NCBI GenBank assembly: GCA_947175545.1
Contig: CAMWNI010000007.1
Location: 1-64,000 of the forward strand
Direction: 5' to 3'
DNA from: an uncultured Porphyromonadaceae bacterium
GTDB lineage: Bacteria; Bacteroidota; Bacteroidia; Bacteroidales; Muribaculaceae
DNA length: 64,000 nt
Notes under the pieces: generated by a model
The model's input: only the letters and a program-made list of their open reading frames with translations
Told to the model about the DNA's origin: nothing
Database searches by the model: none
Shown here: piece after piece, positions 36,036-44,505 of the stretch
How positions within the stretch are numbered: position 1 is the first letter of the stretch
Layout: every line of letters begins with the position of its first letter
Position numbers and translations under genes: made by a program

Positions 36036-37367
36036 GTAGTGGTGCGATAAAAATCCAACCACTGCGATTAATATATTAGTATTTAGTCAAATACAAGAGT
36101 ACATTGATTTTTTGATTTGAATTTGGTTTATTAGTCTTGTTGTTCAGAAGCATCAAGATTATGAATCAAGGAAAGTTCGTGTTTTCCCAAGTCATCGAGT
36201 TTATACCGCGTTACCGGTTCGATAAGCTGGTAAAGCAATATAAAGGCGATTGGCATGTAAAGAATCTCACCAGTTACAACCACCTCCTTCATCTGCTCTT
36301 CGGTCAATTGACAGGATGTGATTCACTTCGAGATATTTGCCTATGCTTGGACGCCCACTCGAAAATCCTTTATCACCTCGGTTTTCGCAATACAGTGAAC
36401 CATACATCATTGTCTCGCGCCAACGAAAGTAGGGATTATCGTATTTTTGAGGGTCTTGGATTTTATCTTATTGGATTGGTTAGACCAATGTATTCAAAGG
36501 TTCAACTCTCCGAGATAACCATAGACAACGTAATTTATGCGTTGGACTCCACGACCATATCCACAAGCATAAAACTCGCAGCTTGGGCGTTGGGCAAATA
36601 CAGCAAGGGAGCAGTAAAAATGCACACATTGCTTGATTTACGAGGAAGTGTACCTGCCAACATCCATATCACTGATGGTAAATGGCATGATAGCAACGAA
36701 CTCGACATGCTCACACCGGAACCATTCGCTTTTTATGTAATGGACAAGGCATATGTTGACTTCAAAGCATTGTTCAGATTCCATCAGTCGCAGGCATTTT
36801 GGGTGTCACGCCCAAAAGAGAACATGAAGTTCACAACCATCAAGCAGTTGACCATCCCCGACACGACCCCAAGTATCATAGAGGACTCTCGGATCCGTGT
36901 CACCGGATACAAGTCCTGCAAACTCTATCCTGAGGATATGAGATTCGTACGGGTATATGATCCGGACAATGATGCCATTGTTGATTTCATATCCAATAAT
37001 TTTGAAGTCAGCGCGTTGGAAATCACAAATCTTTATCGCCACCGCTGGGATATTGAGGTTTTCTTCAAGTGGATTAAGCAGAACATTGTCATCAAGAACC
37101 TTTGGGGGTTCTCCGAAAATGCTGTTAAAGTCCACCTTTGGACTGCCATCATATCTTATCTGACGGTAGCAAGAATAAAAGCTGAATATAACAGCGGCTA
37201 TTCAGTTACTGAGGTGGCGACCTTGATTAGAATTTCTGCGTTGGAACGTATCGAATTGCGACAGCTTATAACCAAGCAAGACTCATCAACCAATTCAGAC
37301 CAAAATGTCAAAGAACTCTCTTTATTTGATGATTTCTAAACTAACGCGATTTTTATCGCACCAGTAG
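36036..37367 (+). mobile_element. IS4-family insertion sequence (DUF4372 type)
   Basis: 1,332 bp. The termini are imperfect inverted repeats: GTAGTGGTGCGATAAAAATC on the left and, on the right, the complement of CTACTGGTGCGATAAAAATC (18/20 matching). It is flanked by a perfect 13-bp direct repeat TATATTGCCATTA (36023-36035 and 37368-37380), the long target duplication characteristic of IS4-type elements. It holds one transposase and is inserted in the restriction-enzyme gene in opposite orientation. Confidence 0.9.
36161..37339 (+). CDS. IS4-family transposase
   Basis: 392 aa from the ATG at 36161. An N-terminal DUF4372-like region (FSQVIEFIPRYRFDKLV) precedes a DDE domain: first Asp in ALDSTT, second in VMDKAYVDF, and the YREK-type motif YRHRWDIEVFFKWIK carrying the Glu. 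Full length and undamaged, so probably functional. Opposite strand to the defence operon. Confidence 0.9.
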   Translation: MNQGKFVFSQVIEFIPRYRFDKLVKQYKGDWHVKNLTSYNHLLHLLFGQLTGCDSLRDICLCLDAHSKILYHLGFRNTVNHTSLSRANESRDYRIFEGLGFYLIGLVRPMYSKVQLSEITIDNVIYALDSTTISTSIKLAAWALGKYSKGAVKMHTLLDLRGSVPANIHITDGKWHDSNELDMLTPEPFAFYVMDKAYVDFKALFRFHQSQAFWVSRPKENMKFTTIKQLTIPDTTPSIIEDSRIRVTGYKSCKLYPEDMRFVRVYDPDNDAIVDFISNNFEVSALEITNLYRHRWDIEVFFKWIKQNIVIKNLWGFSENAVKVHLWTAIISYLTVARIKAEYNSGYSVTEVATLIRISALERIELRQLITKQDSSTNSDQNVKELSLFDDF

Positions 37368-40300
37368 TATATTGCCATTATAAATAATGCGTGACTTGTC
37401 AGGCACGAGTTTACCTGCTTCGTTGCGGACTTTCGGGAAAGTCATTTTATCGACGAAGAAGTGGTCGTACTGCGTGTAACCGCTGAATGGATCGTCCGAG
37501 GTCGGCTCTTTATATACGGCATCGGCAATGGTGGCTGTAACATCGGGAGAAGCCGGAACTTGCTCGTAATTGAGGTGCAAGTCGGCAAGTGCTTTACCGG
37601 CTTTGTAGAAAGCCATAAAGTCTTCGACGTTATCAACAATGGGAATGCGCGGTAACGACTTCTTCAGGTCAGCGGCAAAACGCTCATTATACTGTGGAGA
37701 GTGAAGTATGCCATAGACATAATAGAAGATATGCTCTTTGGTAATTGCTTTGGAATTGCCAAAGCGTTTACGAACCTCCTTTAATATCCAGTCCGTGATA
37801 CCGTCACGACGGATATATTTGCCAAAATTATCATCAAAGTCAAACATTTGTGGATGATAATTCTTATCTTCCTCAAACCAATACAAAGGGAAGCATTGGC
37901 TCTTACCAATTAGTTCCAAGTCGGGAAGTTCATTGGTAATTATGCAAGAAAAATCTTTTGTGACACCAATACCACTTACACAAATGAAAAGGTTGTCGCA
38001 ATCAGAAAAAGGCATTAACTGATTGAAAACCCCTGGACTCTCAACTAAATCTCTTGAATAATAGAGATTTTGACGTGAGAATGGGCGATATGCGACATTT
38101 TGAATAGCCTCCTTTTCAAATTTTATTATATCATTATTAGTAGCTTTGCGTCGTAATGCACGGGTCCAACTAACATTAGCTGTCCGGTCTTCTAAAAAGT
38201 TTTGGATGTCTAATTTAGGATTATTAAACAACTCTGAATGATAGGCAGTAGTTTCTGAAGTATAAGCATCAATCAGAGAAGAAATGTTAAGACTCAGAGA
38301 ATTTTTAGAATAGTTAATGGACCAAGAATCACGATTAGTACCAATACCAATAGCAACTGTATTAAAAAATGACTGACTTTTTAAGTCAAATTTTTTTAAT
38401 GGTGATAACGAGATTAGCGAGTTGAAAAGTCCATCGCGTTGGTTAATCCAATCGTGGCGGTTAGTCGGTTCAATAGTCTGCCATTCTATAGAGCGTCCAT
38501 GAACAGACTTGAATTTTTTAACGAGGTCGAGTTTCTGTTCACGGGTTAAGTAGTCGCCAATGTCGTGGTAGTGGATTGATGCTTTCTGATCTGATTTTTT
38601 CGGGTTCTTTACAAGGAATGTTATAGTAATAGGAGTACGAGAACCGCCCCCGAAGATCTTACCACCCTCTTTACGCGACAATTCTCCACTGGTACGTTGG
38701 TTGCCGCGAAGATTGAGAACGTAGATGTCGGTAAATTCCGATTCCAGACAAGCTCGGAAGCCGTCTTGTGCGTTACCGTCAAGCCAAGAACCATTACTAA
38801 TGAAAGCGACAATACCACCGTCCGGATTGTCTGCGATTCTATCAGAAGCCCAACGGAAAGCTTTTATGTAGCTATCATAAAGAGACTTGCCGAGATTAGC
38901 AGAAGATTTTTCAGCGTAGGTATCTGCAATACGTCTGTCTAATATTGGATAAGATAGATTTTGTGCATTATCAGTGGCGGATTTTTGCCCGACTGAATAA
39001 GGAGGATTGCCGATGATAACGCGGATAGGTGCTTTCTTCTGACGCAAAACACCCTCTGAGTTTTCACGGAAGAACTCTTGCGAGAGAGTCGCTTGCTTCG
39101 ACTCTGCGAGTTGGAACGTATCAGTTAAGCAAATACCGTTATAATTAACGTAATGGTCCGGCTTCATCAAGTCGTGGTACACGGCTTCTATATTGACATC
39201 GGCAATATAGTATGCGAGCAAGACTATTTCATTGCAATGGATTTCGCGGAGATACTTGCGCTCCATATCTTCGGTCTTGATAAGTCCGGATTGGAGTAAG
39301 CGAGTGATGAAAGTGCCGGTGCCGGTAAATGGATCAATGATATGCACGTTTTCATCTGAAAGCGAAGAATTAAATTCACGCTTTAGAATATCATTGACCG
39401 AGTGAATGATGAAATCCACACATTCGACAGGAGTATAAACAATGCCAAGTTTCTCGACAGTCAAAGGGAACGCACCCTTAAAGAACTTTTCATAAAGGTT
39501 CTTGATGACTGTCTGCTTACCCTCCAAGTTGTCAATGTTGCCAACGTTTACACGTACGGAGTCGTAGAATTGTTCCAGTTCGGCGGTGTCTTTCTCGAAG
39601 CCGCCTACTTCTTCAAGCTGCTCAATCATTCGGTGCATAGAGCGACTGACGGCGTTGTTATCGACGAAATTGTAGTCTTGGAACAACGCATCGAAAACGG
39701 GCTGAGAAATGAGGTGTTGTGCCAACATCTCAATGGCTTGCCCTTCGTCCACTGAGGGATTAAGGTTTTCCTGTAATCCCTTGACGAAGATGTTAAACTC
39801 AGATTTGAGAGCCGGAACGTTCTCAACGAGTTTGGATATGCGCTCGATGAATTTACGCGCAATTAAGCCGACTTTCTTAGACCAGTTTTCCCAATATAGA
39901 CGGTCGCCACACTTCTCCACGAGTTTAGCGTAAATGCCTGACTGCATTTCGCCAAAACGCAATTCGAGCTGACGAGCGACTTCTGCATTTTCGAGTTGTT
40001 GAGCGTCGTAGGTGTCCTGACCGTCGGACAAAGCATTATGACCGATGCCGGGACCACCGACAACGACTTTGGAGGCTTTGTTCTTATTCAGTGCAATCTT
40101 CTGGACTTCCGCATTGAAATGATCGTCGTGTGAACGGAGAGCATTGAGGATATTCCAGACTGTAGAAAAGTACACGTTATTGTCGAGCGCATCTTCGGGC
40201 TTCACATCAGAAGGCACAACTATAGGGATAATGATATATCCGTATTTCTTTTCTCCCGGCTGACCTTTGCGGAAGTTTCGCATAACGCGCCCAACCGACT

Positions 40301-41255
40301 GCACGACATCAACCTGCGAGTTTCGAGAAGAAAGGAACAGTACAGCATCGAGAGCCGGAACATCTATTCCCTCGGATAGACAACGCACGTTATTAAGCAC
40401 TCGGCACTCGTTTTCGCCAATGTTTTCTTCGGCAAGCCAAGCGAGTTGAGCATTTCTTTCCTGTGAGTTCATTGAGCCGTCGATGTGTCTTGCCGAGACT
40501 TCGACAACGTGTTCGCGTTCTTCGGAGTCAATTGAATCACGGTATTTTTCGCATATCTTCGGCAATACCATTGATGTATTAACTGAGGTGCCGGGAGAAG
40601 CTGCATTACCGAGAGAGGAACAGAAAGCGATAGCGCGTTGCATTACGCCGGGGTCGTTATCCCAAGTAACGCGGTTATCCCCACGAATAATTTTTGAGAG
40701 TCCGTTGATAACTCCGATAAGTTTGGAGGTATCATCAAAGTTCAATTCGGTATTATTCAGGTCTTTGATATCTTTGAGGACTTCTCCGGGTAGGTCATCT
40801 TCATTGACAGTGAGGACTAAAACTTTATAATCAGTAAGGAGTCCGTGTTTTACTGCATAAGAGAAGTTTACACGAAAGAACTCATCACCGTAAAGTTTTT
40901 CATCGTCCATTGAGCAAAGGATAGCGTCTTTTTCTGAGGCTTTGATTTTAGCTGACGACCCGTAAAGGCGAGGTGTCGCCGTCATATAGAGACGCTTATT
41001 CCCTTTGATATAATCCGCATCGTGGATTTTAGTAAAGTTACTCTCGTCGCGGTCAGAAAGTATCACGCCGGTTGTGCGGTGTGCTTCATCACACACGATA
41101 AGGTCGAACTTGCCGTATGAGCCGCCTGTCTCTTTGAGTGTTTCATCTTGGGCAGCTTTGATAGCCTCAATGGATTGGTAAGTTGAGAATACAACCGTCA
41201 ATCCGTCATGTGAGCGGTACGCCTTTAACTGTTTGGCGATACTCTTAGGATTCAT
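37368..41255 (-). pseudogene. Type ISP-like restriction helicase-methyltransferase, N-terminus lost and IS-interrupted
   Basis: The open frame runs 1,300 codons to 37353, the last few in the IS. Visible: helicase DEAH box VCDEAHR (~53), motif III YMTATPR (~93), and motif VI SVGRVMR (~325). A gamma-MTase follows, with motif I DPFTGTGTF (~640) and motif IV IIGNPPYS (~747), then a target-recognition-like C-terminal region. Missing are helicase motif I (GxGKT) and the N-terminal nuclease, expected ~200-300 residues upstream. An in-frame TGA just upstream (41268) and the start of the integrated element mark the break. First gene of the defence operon; no activity is expected. Confidence 0.8.
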
Positions 41256-41402
41256 AGTCGTATTATATCAATACAACTAATTGATAAATAAACAAAAAGC
41301 CCACTCAATTACTTGGGTGGGTAACAAATCAGTAACAAAAGGCGGGATTAACGCCCCTGAGCGGGCTTTATATCTGCAAAGGTAATCAATCGGGGGCGGT
41401 TC
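41256..41402. other. Left-end non-coding region with repeats
   Basis: Contains GTAACAAATCAGTAACAAAA (41321-41340) flanked by partial inverted repeats (GCCCACTCA at 41299-41307 and TGAGCGGGC at 41358-41366, pairing with one G-T). It may combine an integrase arm site with the terminator for the alpha-CTD-like gene. No ORF. Confidence 0.45.
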
Positions 41403-41702
41403 TCAAAATCCGGCCTTCGCTTTTTGCTTCTGGTCGGCGTTGATGAGGTCGGCAAAGATCAATATCCGCTCAATCTCGGCGGCGGCTGCTGTGCCTATGT
41501 TTCGCACGTTGCGGAGTCCGGCGCGGTACAATCCAATCAAATCTCCAACGGTCTTAACTCCGGCATCTGCCAATGGATATAACAGGCGGGGCCGTAAGTC
41601 CAGCGTAACAATCGAGGCTCCCATCAACGCCGCCATGTGGTGGCTCGGTTCCTCGTATTTGTCAATGTATGCTTGCCGTGAGTCGGTCGGTTCTGTAATC
41701 AT
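41403..41702 (-). CDS. RNAP alpha-CTD-like helix-hairpin-helix protein
   Basis: 99 aa. The middle (LDLRPRLLYPLADAGVKTVG... then RNVRNIG followed by an Ala/Glu-rich helix) follows the pattern of the RNA polymerase alpha C-terminal domain (nCLk.agI.tvgdLi....dLl.irNfG..s..Ei). It is a stand-alone DNA- or activator-binding module. It may compete with or bridge to host polymerase; that is inference. It follows the sigma-like gene across a terminator-like hairpin. Confidence 0.6.
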   Translation of the reverse strand: MITEPTDSRQAYIDKYEEPSHHMAALMGASIVTLDLRPRLLYPLADAGVKTVGDLIGLYRAGLRNVRNIGTAAAAEIERILIFADLINADQKQKAKAGF

Positions 41703-41742
41703 ACCACAAATTTAGCGGAATTCCGGCACACTGCAAAAGAAA

Positions 41743-41772
41743 TGAGCCTACCCCCGGAACGGAATAGGCTCA
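41743..41772 (-). terminator. Terminator-like hairpin between sigma-like and alpha-CTD-like genes
   Basis: TGAGCCTA and TAGGCTCA pair around a 14-base loop. On the minus strand the stem is followed by TTTCTTTTG. It would limit read-through from the sigma-like operon. Confidence 0.5.
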
Positions 41773-41872
41773 CCTCATCACATCGTCAACCGCTGATGAT
41801 GTTTTGATGATGAACGGTTGACAATATATGTTACTGACAAACTTGAGAAATGTTCAGTAAGTTCAAAAAATA

Positions 41873-42403
41873 TTACCCCATCACGGCTACATTGCGCACA
41901 CGCCGCCCTGGTGTCTTATCTATCCCTAAAATCCGACTCAATCTATCGGCACACTTGTCTATGCGGTTTTTAGCTGTTACCTTACTGCTGAATCCTCGCA
42001 ACTTGGCTATCTCGGCGTAATTGTAGCCATCTGCAAAGAGTTGTGTCTCCTGATTGAGATTGGCTGTGATAAACGCCAATTGCAGCTCATTCATCGGGTC
42101 ACAGTTGGATTGTGCAGGTATGCAGTCTATGATAAGGGCGTTATATTCTTCCATGTCCAGCACGGTCATTGATTGGTTTATGTGCGTTTTTATCGTGTTG
42201 ATGATAATCACACACGCCCACGGTAAAAGATCTCCTTTTGCAGAGTCGTAAAGCTCGGCAAATCTGAGCATCTTCAGCAATGCCGTTTGGCTTATATCCT
42301 GCCACTCGTCAAAGCATCGGAATATTACCGCATATTTCTTTGCCGCCTCCTCGATTCTGGGCAAAGTGTCGGTTAACAGGCGGTCAAATACTGCTCGTTC
42401 CAT
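41873..42403 (-). CDS. ECF-sigma-like protein
   Basis: 176 aa. Region-2-like part: AVIFRCFDEWQDISQTALLK and FAELYDSAKGDLLPWACVI (residues ~26-70), with the D-x-x-Q-T-A/L-L-K pattern. Region-4-like HTH: GYNYAEIAKLRGFSSKVTAK (~128-147). In full-length ECF sigmas these bind the -10 and -35 elements. Similar small sigma-like proteins are common in Bacteroidales mobile elements. Its start overlaps the preceding gene by 20 nt. Confidence 0.65.
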   Translation of the reverse strand: MERAVFDRLLTDTLPRIEEAAKKYAVIFRCFDEWQDISQTALLKMLRFAELYDSAKGDLLPWACVIIINTIKTHINQSMTVLDMEEYNALIIDCIPAQSNCDPMNELQLAFITANLNQETQLFADGYNYAEIAKLRGFSSKVTAKNRIDKCADRLSRILGIDKTPGRRVRNVAVMG

Positions 42404-42641
42404 AGCGTTCTGTTACTGCTTTCAGTTCCTTGTCGGCTGTTTCTTTCAGGGTGTCGGCGGCTCCTTTAAGTCTGTTAATAGTTGCGTCCTCGAAGTTCTC
42501 ACGCTGCTGCTGTTCGATTGTCAGCATACGGGTGTGAATACGGTTGAGGTCGCACAGAATTATGTCCAACTTATCCTCCATGCGGCGCAGTCGGCGGTCG
42601 GTACGGTTTGGGCGGTGGTTGCGGTTATGGTTCTGTTTCAT
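42384..42641 (-). CDS. Small coiled-coil protein, unknown
   Basis: 85 aa. A basic, Asn/Arg-rich N-terminus precedes a helical region with heptad-like spacing (LDIILCDLNRIHTRMLTIEQ). No family recognised. It overlaps the sigma-like gene by 20 nt, so coupled; it might be its partner or anti-sigma. Confidence 0.5.
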   Translation of the reverse strand: MKQNHNRNHRPNRTDRRLRRMEDKLDIILCDLNRIHTRMLTIEQQQRENFEDATINRLKGAADTLKETADKELKAVTERYGTSSI

Positions 42642-42728
42642 GTCGATGTGGTTTTGATTGGTCGATATTGTTGAGGTGGCCGGAGAGGTCAGGAGGGGTG
42701 CCCCCTCCGTCCCATCCGTTCCGGGTTG

Positions 42729-43061
42729 TTAGTTCAGTGCGTAGAGGTTCGCTTTCTTAAAGCAACGCCACTCCTGTTTCTCGGTGTCGAAGTAGGTTTG
42801 TACCGTGTCGTTGGTTCGGCGTGTGGAGGTTCCGGCGGTGGCTGGTGTCAGACGCTCGGCAAGTGTGCCGTAAGCTTCGCGGATTGTGCCGTCCACTTTG
42901 CGGAAGTAGAAACGCACGATGCGGCTGCTCATTGCGGCGCGGAGTTTGACGTTGCGCCATGCGATTGTTAATGCTTCAGAGAGTGAGAGGCCGTTGCGCT
43001 TTACAAACTGCCATGCGAGGCTCATCACGTTGCGGAGGGTTGATTTTCTTTCGTTGCTCAT
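42729..43061 (-). CDS. DUF2693-like SH3-barrel protein
   Basis: 110 aa. The IVRFYFRKVDGTIREAYGT segment and the final FDTEKQEWRCFK are characteristic of the DUF2693/SH3-like small proteins common in Bacteroidales phages and conjugative elements. Function unknown; probably nucleic-acid binding. First gene leftward from the divergent repressor region, with a -7 box at 43114-43121. Confidence 0.65.
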   Translation of the reverse strand: MSNERKSTLRNVMSLAWQFVKRNGLSLSEALTIAWRNVKLRAAMSSRIVRFYFRKVDGTIREAYGTLAERLTPATAGTSTRRTNDTVQTYFDTEKQEWRCFKKANLYALN

Positions 43062-43257
43062 TGTTCCGGGGTTTTAGAGAGTTTTATTTCGGTTTATCTT
43101 TATTTTGATGATGCAAATTTAGCTATTCCTAAATTATACTCCAAATATTTTCACCTTAAAATTTAGATAAACACCAATTTTTAACACTTATTATTTTATT
43201 ACACCTAAATTTTACCCTATCTTTGCACTTGAAACAGTGTTTAACTATATCGATATT
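43062..43257. promoter_or_regulatory. Divergent promoter/operator region of the repressor
   Basis: Very A+T-rich. Minus-strand -7 box TAAATTTG (43121-43114) for the DUF2693 gene; plus-strand -7 box TATCTTTG (43218-43225) for the XRE gene. Three related sites, CCTAAATTATAC (~43127), CCTTAAAATTTAG (~43153) and CCTAAATTTTACC (~43203), two inverted relative to each other, look like operators for the XRE protein, as in a phage lysogeny switch. Confidence 0.5.
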
Positions 43258-43503
43258 ATGAGAGTAAAAGACTTATTAAAAGAAAAGGGTGTGACGGCGA
43301 AAGAACTTGCAGCTCGTTTAAATCTAAGTGAAGGAGCGCTATCGCAATCACTTAACGGCAATCCTACGTTAGAGAGGCTTAATCAAATTGCGGCCGCTCT
43401 TGGTGTGTCGGTCGCTGAACTGTTTGAGGCTCCGGCATCGGGAGCCGCATCTATCACCTGTCCCCACTGCGGTAAGCCTATAACTTTGCATGTGGAAAAG
43501 TGA
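43258..43503 (+). CDS. XRE-family repressor with C-terminal zinc knuckle
   Basis: 81 aa from ATG 43258 (an upstream GTG at 43237 is in frame). XRE HTH at residues 3-58 (LLKEKGVTAKELAARLNLSE...). The end reads CPHCGKPITLH, half of a zinc ribbon, so dimers may share a metal. Likely lysogeny-type regulator of the divergent left operon. Seven nt before the next gene. Confidence 0.75.
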   Translation: MRVKDLLKEKGVTAKELAARLNLSEGALSQSLNGNPTLERLNQIAAALGVSVAELFEAPASGAASITCPHCGKPITLHVEK

Positions 43504-43509
43504 TTAATC

Positions 43510-43761
43510 ATGGGAAAGTTCCTCTTAACATCTGTAAACCCCAAAGAGATTTTGCTGGAGAATATCCTCGCCGTAATGTCAGATGAATATTTTAGCAAAG
43601 ATCTCTCGGCAAAGATTGTCGGGGGAGTTAAGAAGTTAGAGGACTTGATAGCGTCCGGCGCGATTGAGGCCAGCAAACCGAATAATGTTCAAAACGGCAA
43701 ATGGTTCTGTAACGCCGCCCAGGTATTGCGGCATTGCCGGAATATGAGGGGTAAAAAGTAA
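43510..43761 (+). CDS. Small protein downstream of repressor, unknown
   Basis: 83 aa, helical. It contains SDEYFSKDLSAKIVGGVKKL and a C-terminal WFCNAAQVLRHCR that looks like a helix-turn-helix half. No family recognised. Co-transcribed with the repressor (6-nt gap). Confidence 0.5.
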   Translation: MGKFLLTSVNPKEILLENILAVMSDEYFSKDLSAKIVGGVKKLEDLIASGAIEASKPNNVQNGKWFCNAAQVLRHCRNMRGKK

Positions 43762-44026
43762 TTTCATTGCCCGCTGTTAGGTTCCTTTTCGTCATTCATC
43801 CCGGCGGCCGGCAATTGTCCCGGCAAAGGTTAATTTCCATCGTTCAACCTTTGTCGAGGTTCCGGGCGTAGGTCTTATCGGCTCACGCCTTTTTCATGCT
43901 TCTGTGGCTTATTCTCGTGGCCGCTGTGGGCTTTTCTCCCAACGAGTGACACAATCTACCCATTCATGCATATTCACGCCAAAAACTAGCTATTATGCTG
44001 CTATGATTCCGACACGGCAAAATAAA
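43762..44026. ncRNA. Candidate structured non-coding segment
   Basis: No ORF on either strand. More G+C-rich than the adjacent genes. It holds a perfect 8-bp stem CAAAGGTT/AACCTTTG (43824-43853), a CCGGCGGCCGG run at ~43799, and further short inverted repeats. It may be a small structured RNA or a packaging/recombination site of the element; type and strand unknown. Confidence 0.3.
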
Positions 44027-44058
44027 GCCCGTGAGGCGTTGTTTCTCTCCTCACGGGC
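44027..44058 (-). terminator. Strong terminator after rusA
   Basis: GCCCGTGAGG/CCTCACGGGC, a perfect 10-bp stem with a 12-base loop, followed on the minus strand by TTTATTTTG. It ends the operon coming from 48813. Confidence 0.8.
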
Positions 44059-44106
44059 AAATGGTCCGAGGCGTTAAACGCGAAATTCGGGCGGCTTCTG
44101 CTTGCC

Positions 44107-44505
44107 TCAGCCGTATTCATCAAACAGTGACGGCGGCGCAGGTTCGGGAATGATTGAAAACTCCACTCTTGGGCGGTGTGGATCTATCCGTTTATCGGCA
44201 ACAATCCGGGTACAAAGATTGTTGTTTGTGATTGCCCCAGCATATTGCAGACAATCGAGCAACGTTTTCAGGCTGTTGTCGAGGTCGAGATTATTGTGAT
44301 AAACCTCAACAATCAGGTCAAAGGGTCGGTTAATCATTCGTCCAGCGTAAATGCGGCATTGCTTTTGAAAATTCTTCTCATAGGCTCTAACTCTGGAGTT
44401 CTTAATCATCCTCCTGCCTCCGGCACCGTCCGTCACTGCCTGATAGTTGTTGGCTTTGGCTACTATCTGCCCCAATATAACCTCAAACTCATTACCATCC
44501 CTCAT
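44107..44505 (-). CDS. RusA-like Holliday-junction resolvase
   Basis: 132 aa. RusA-family pattern: PFDLIVEVYHNNLDLDNSLKT (Asp pair ~75-80), LLDCLQYAGAITNNN, and a KRIDPHRPRVEFSI end. Cuts branched DNA, typically before packaging or during recombination of phages. It overlaps the tail-like gene by 14 nt. Confidence 0.75.
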   Translation of the reverse strand: MRDGNEFEVILGQIVAKANNYQAVTDGAGGRRMIKNSRVRAYEKNFQKQCRIYAGRMINRPFDLIVEVYHNNLDLDNSLKTLLDCLQYAGAITNNNLCTRIVADKRIDPHRPRVEFSIIPEPAPPSLFDEYG

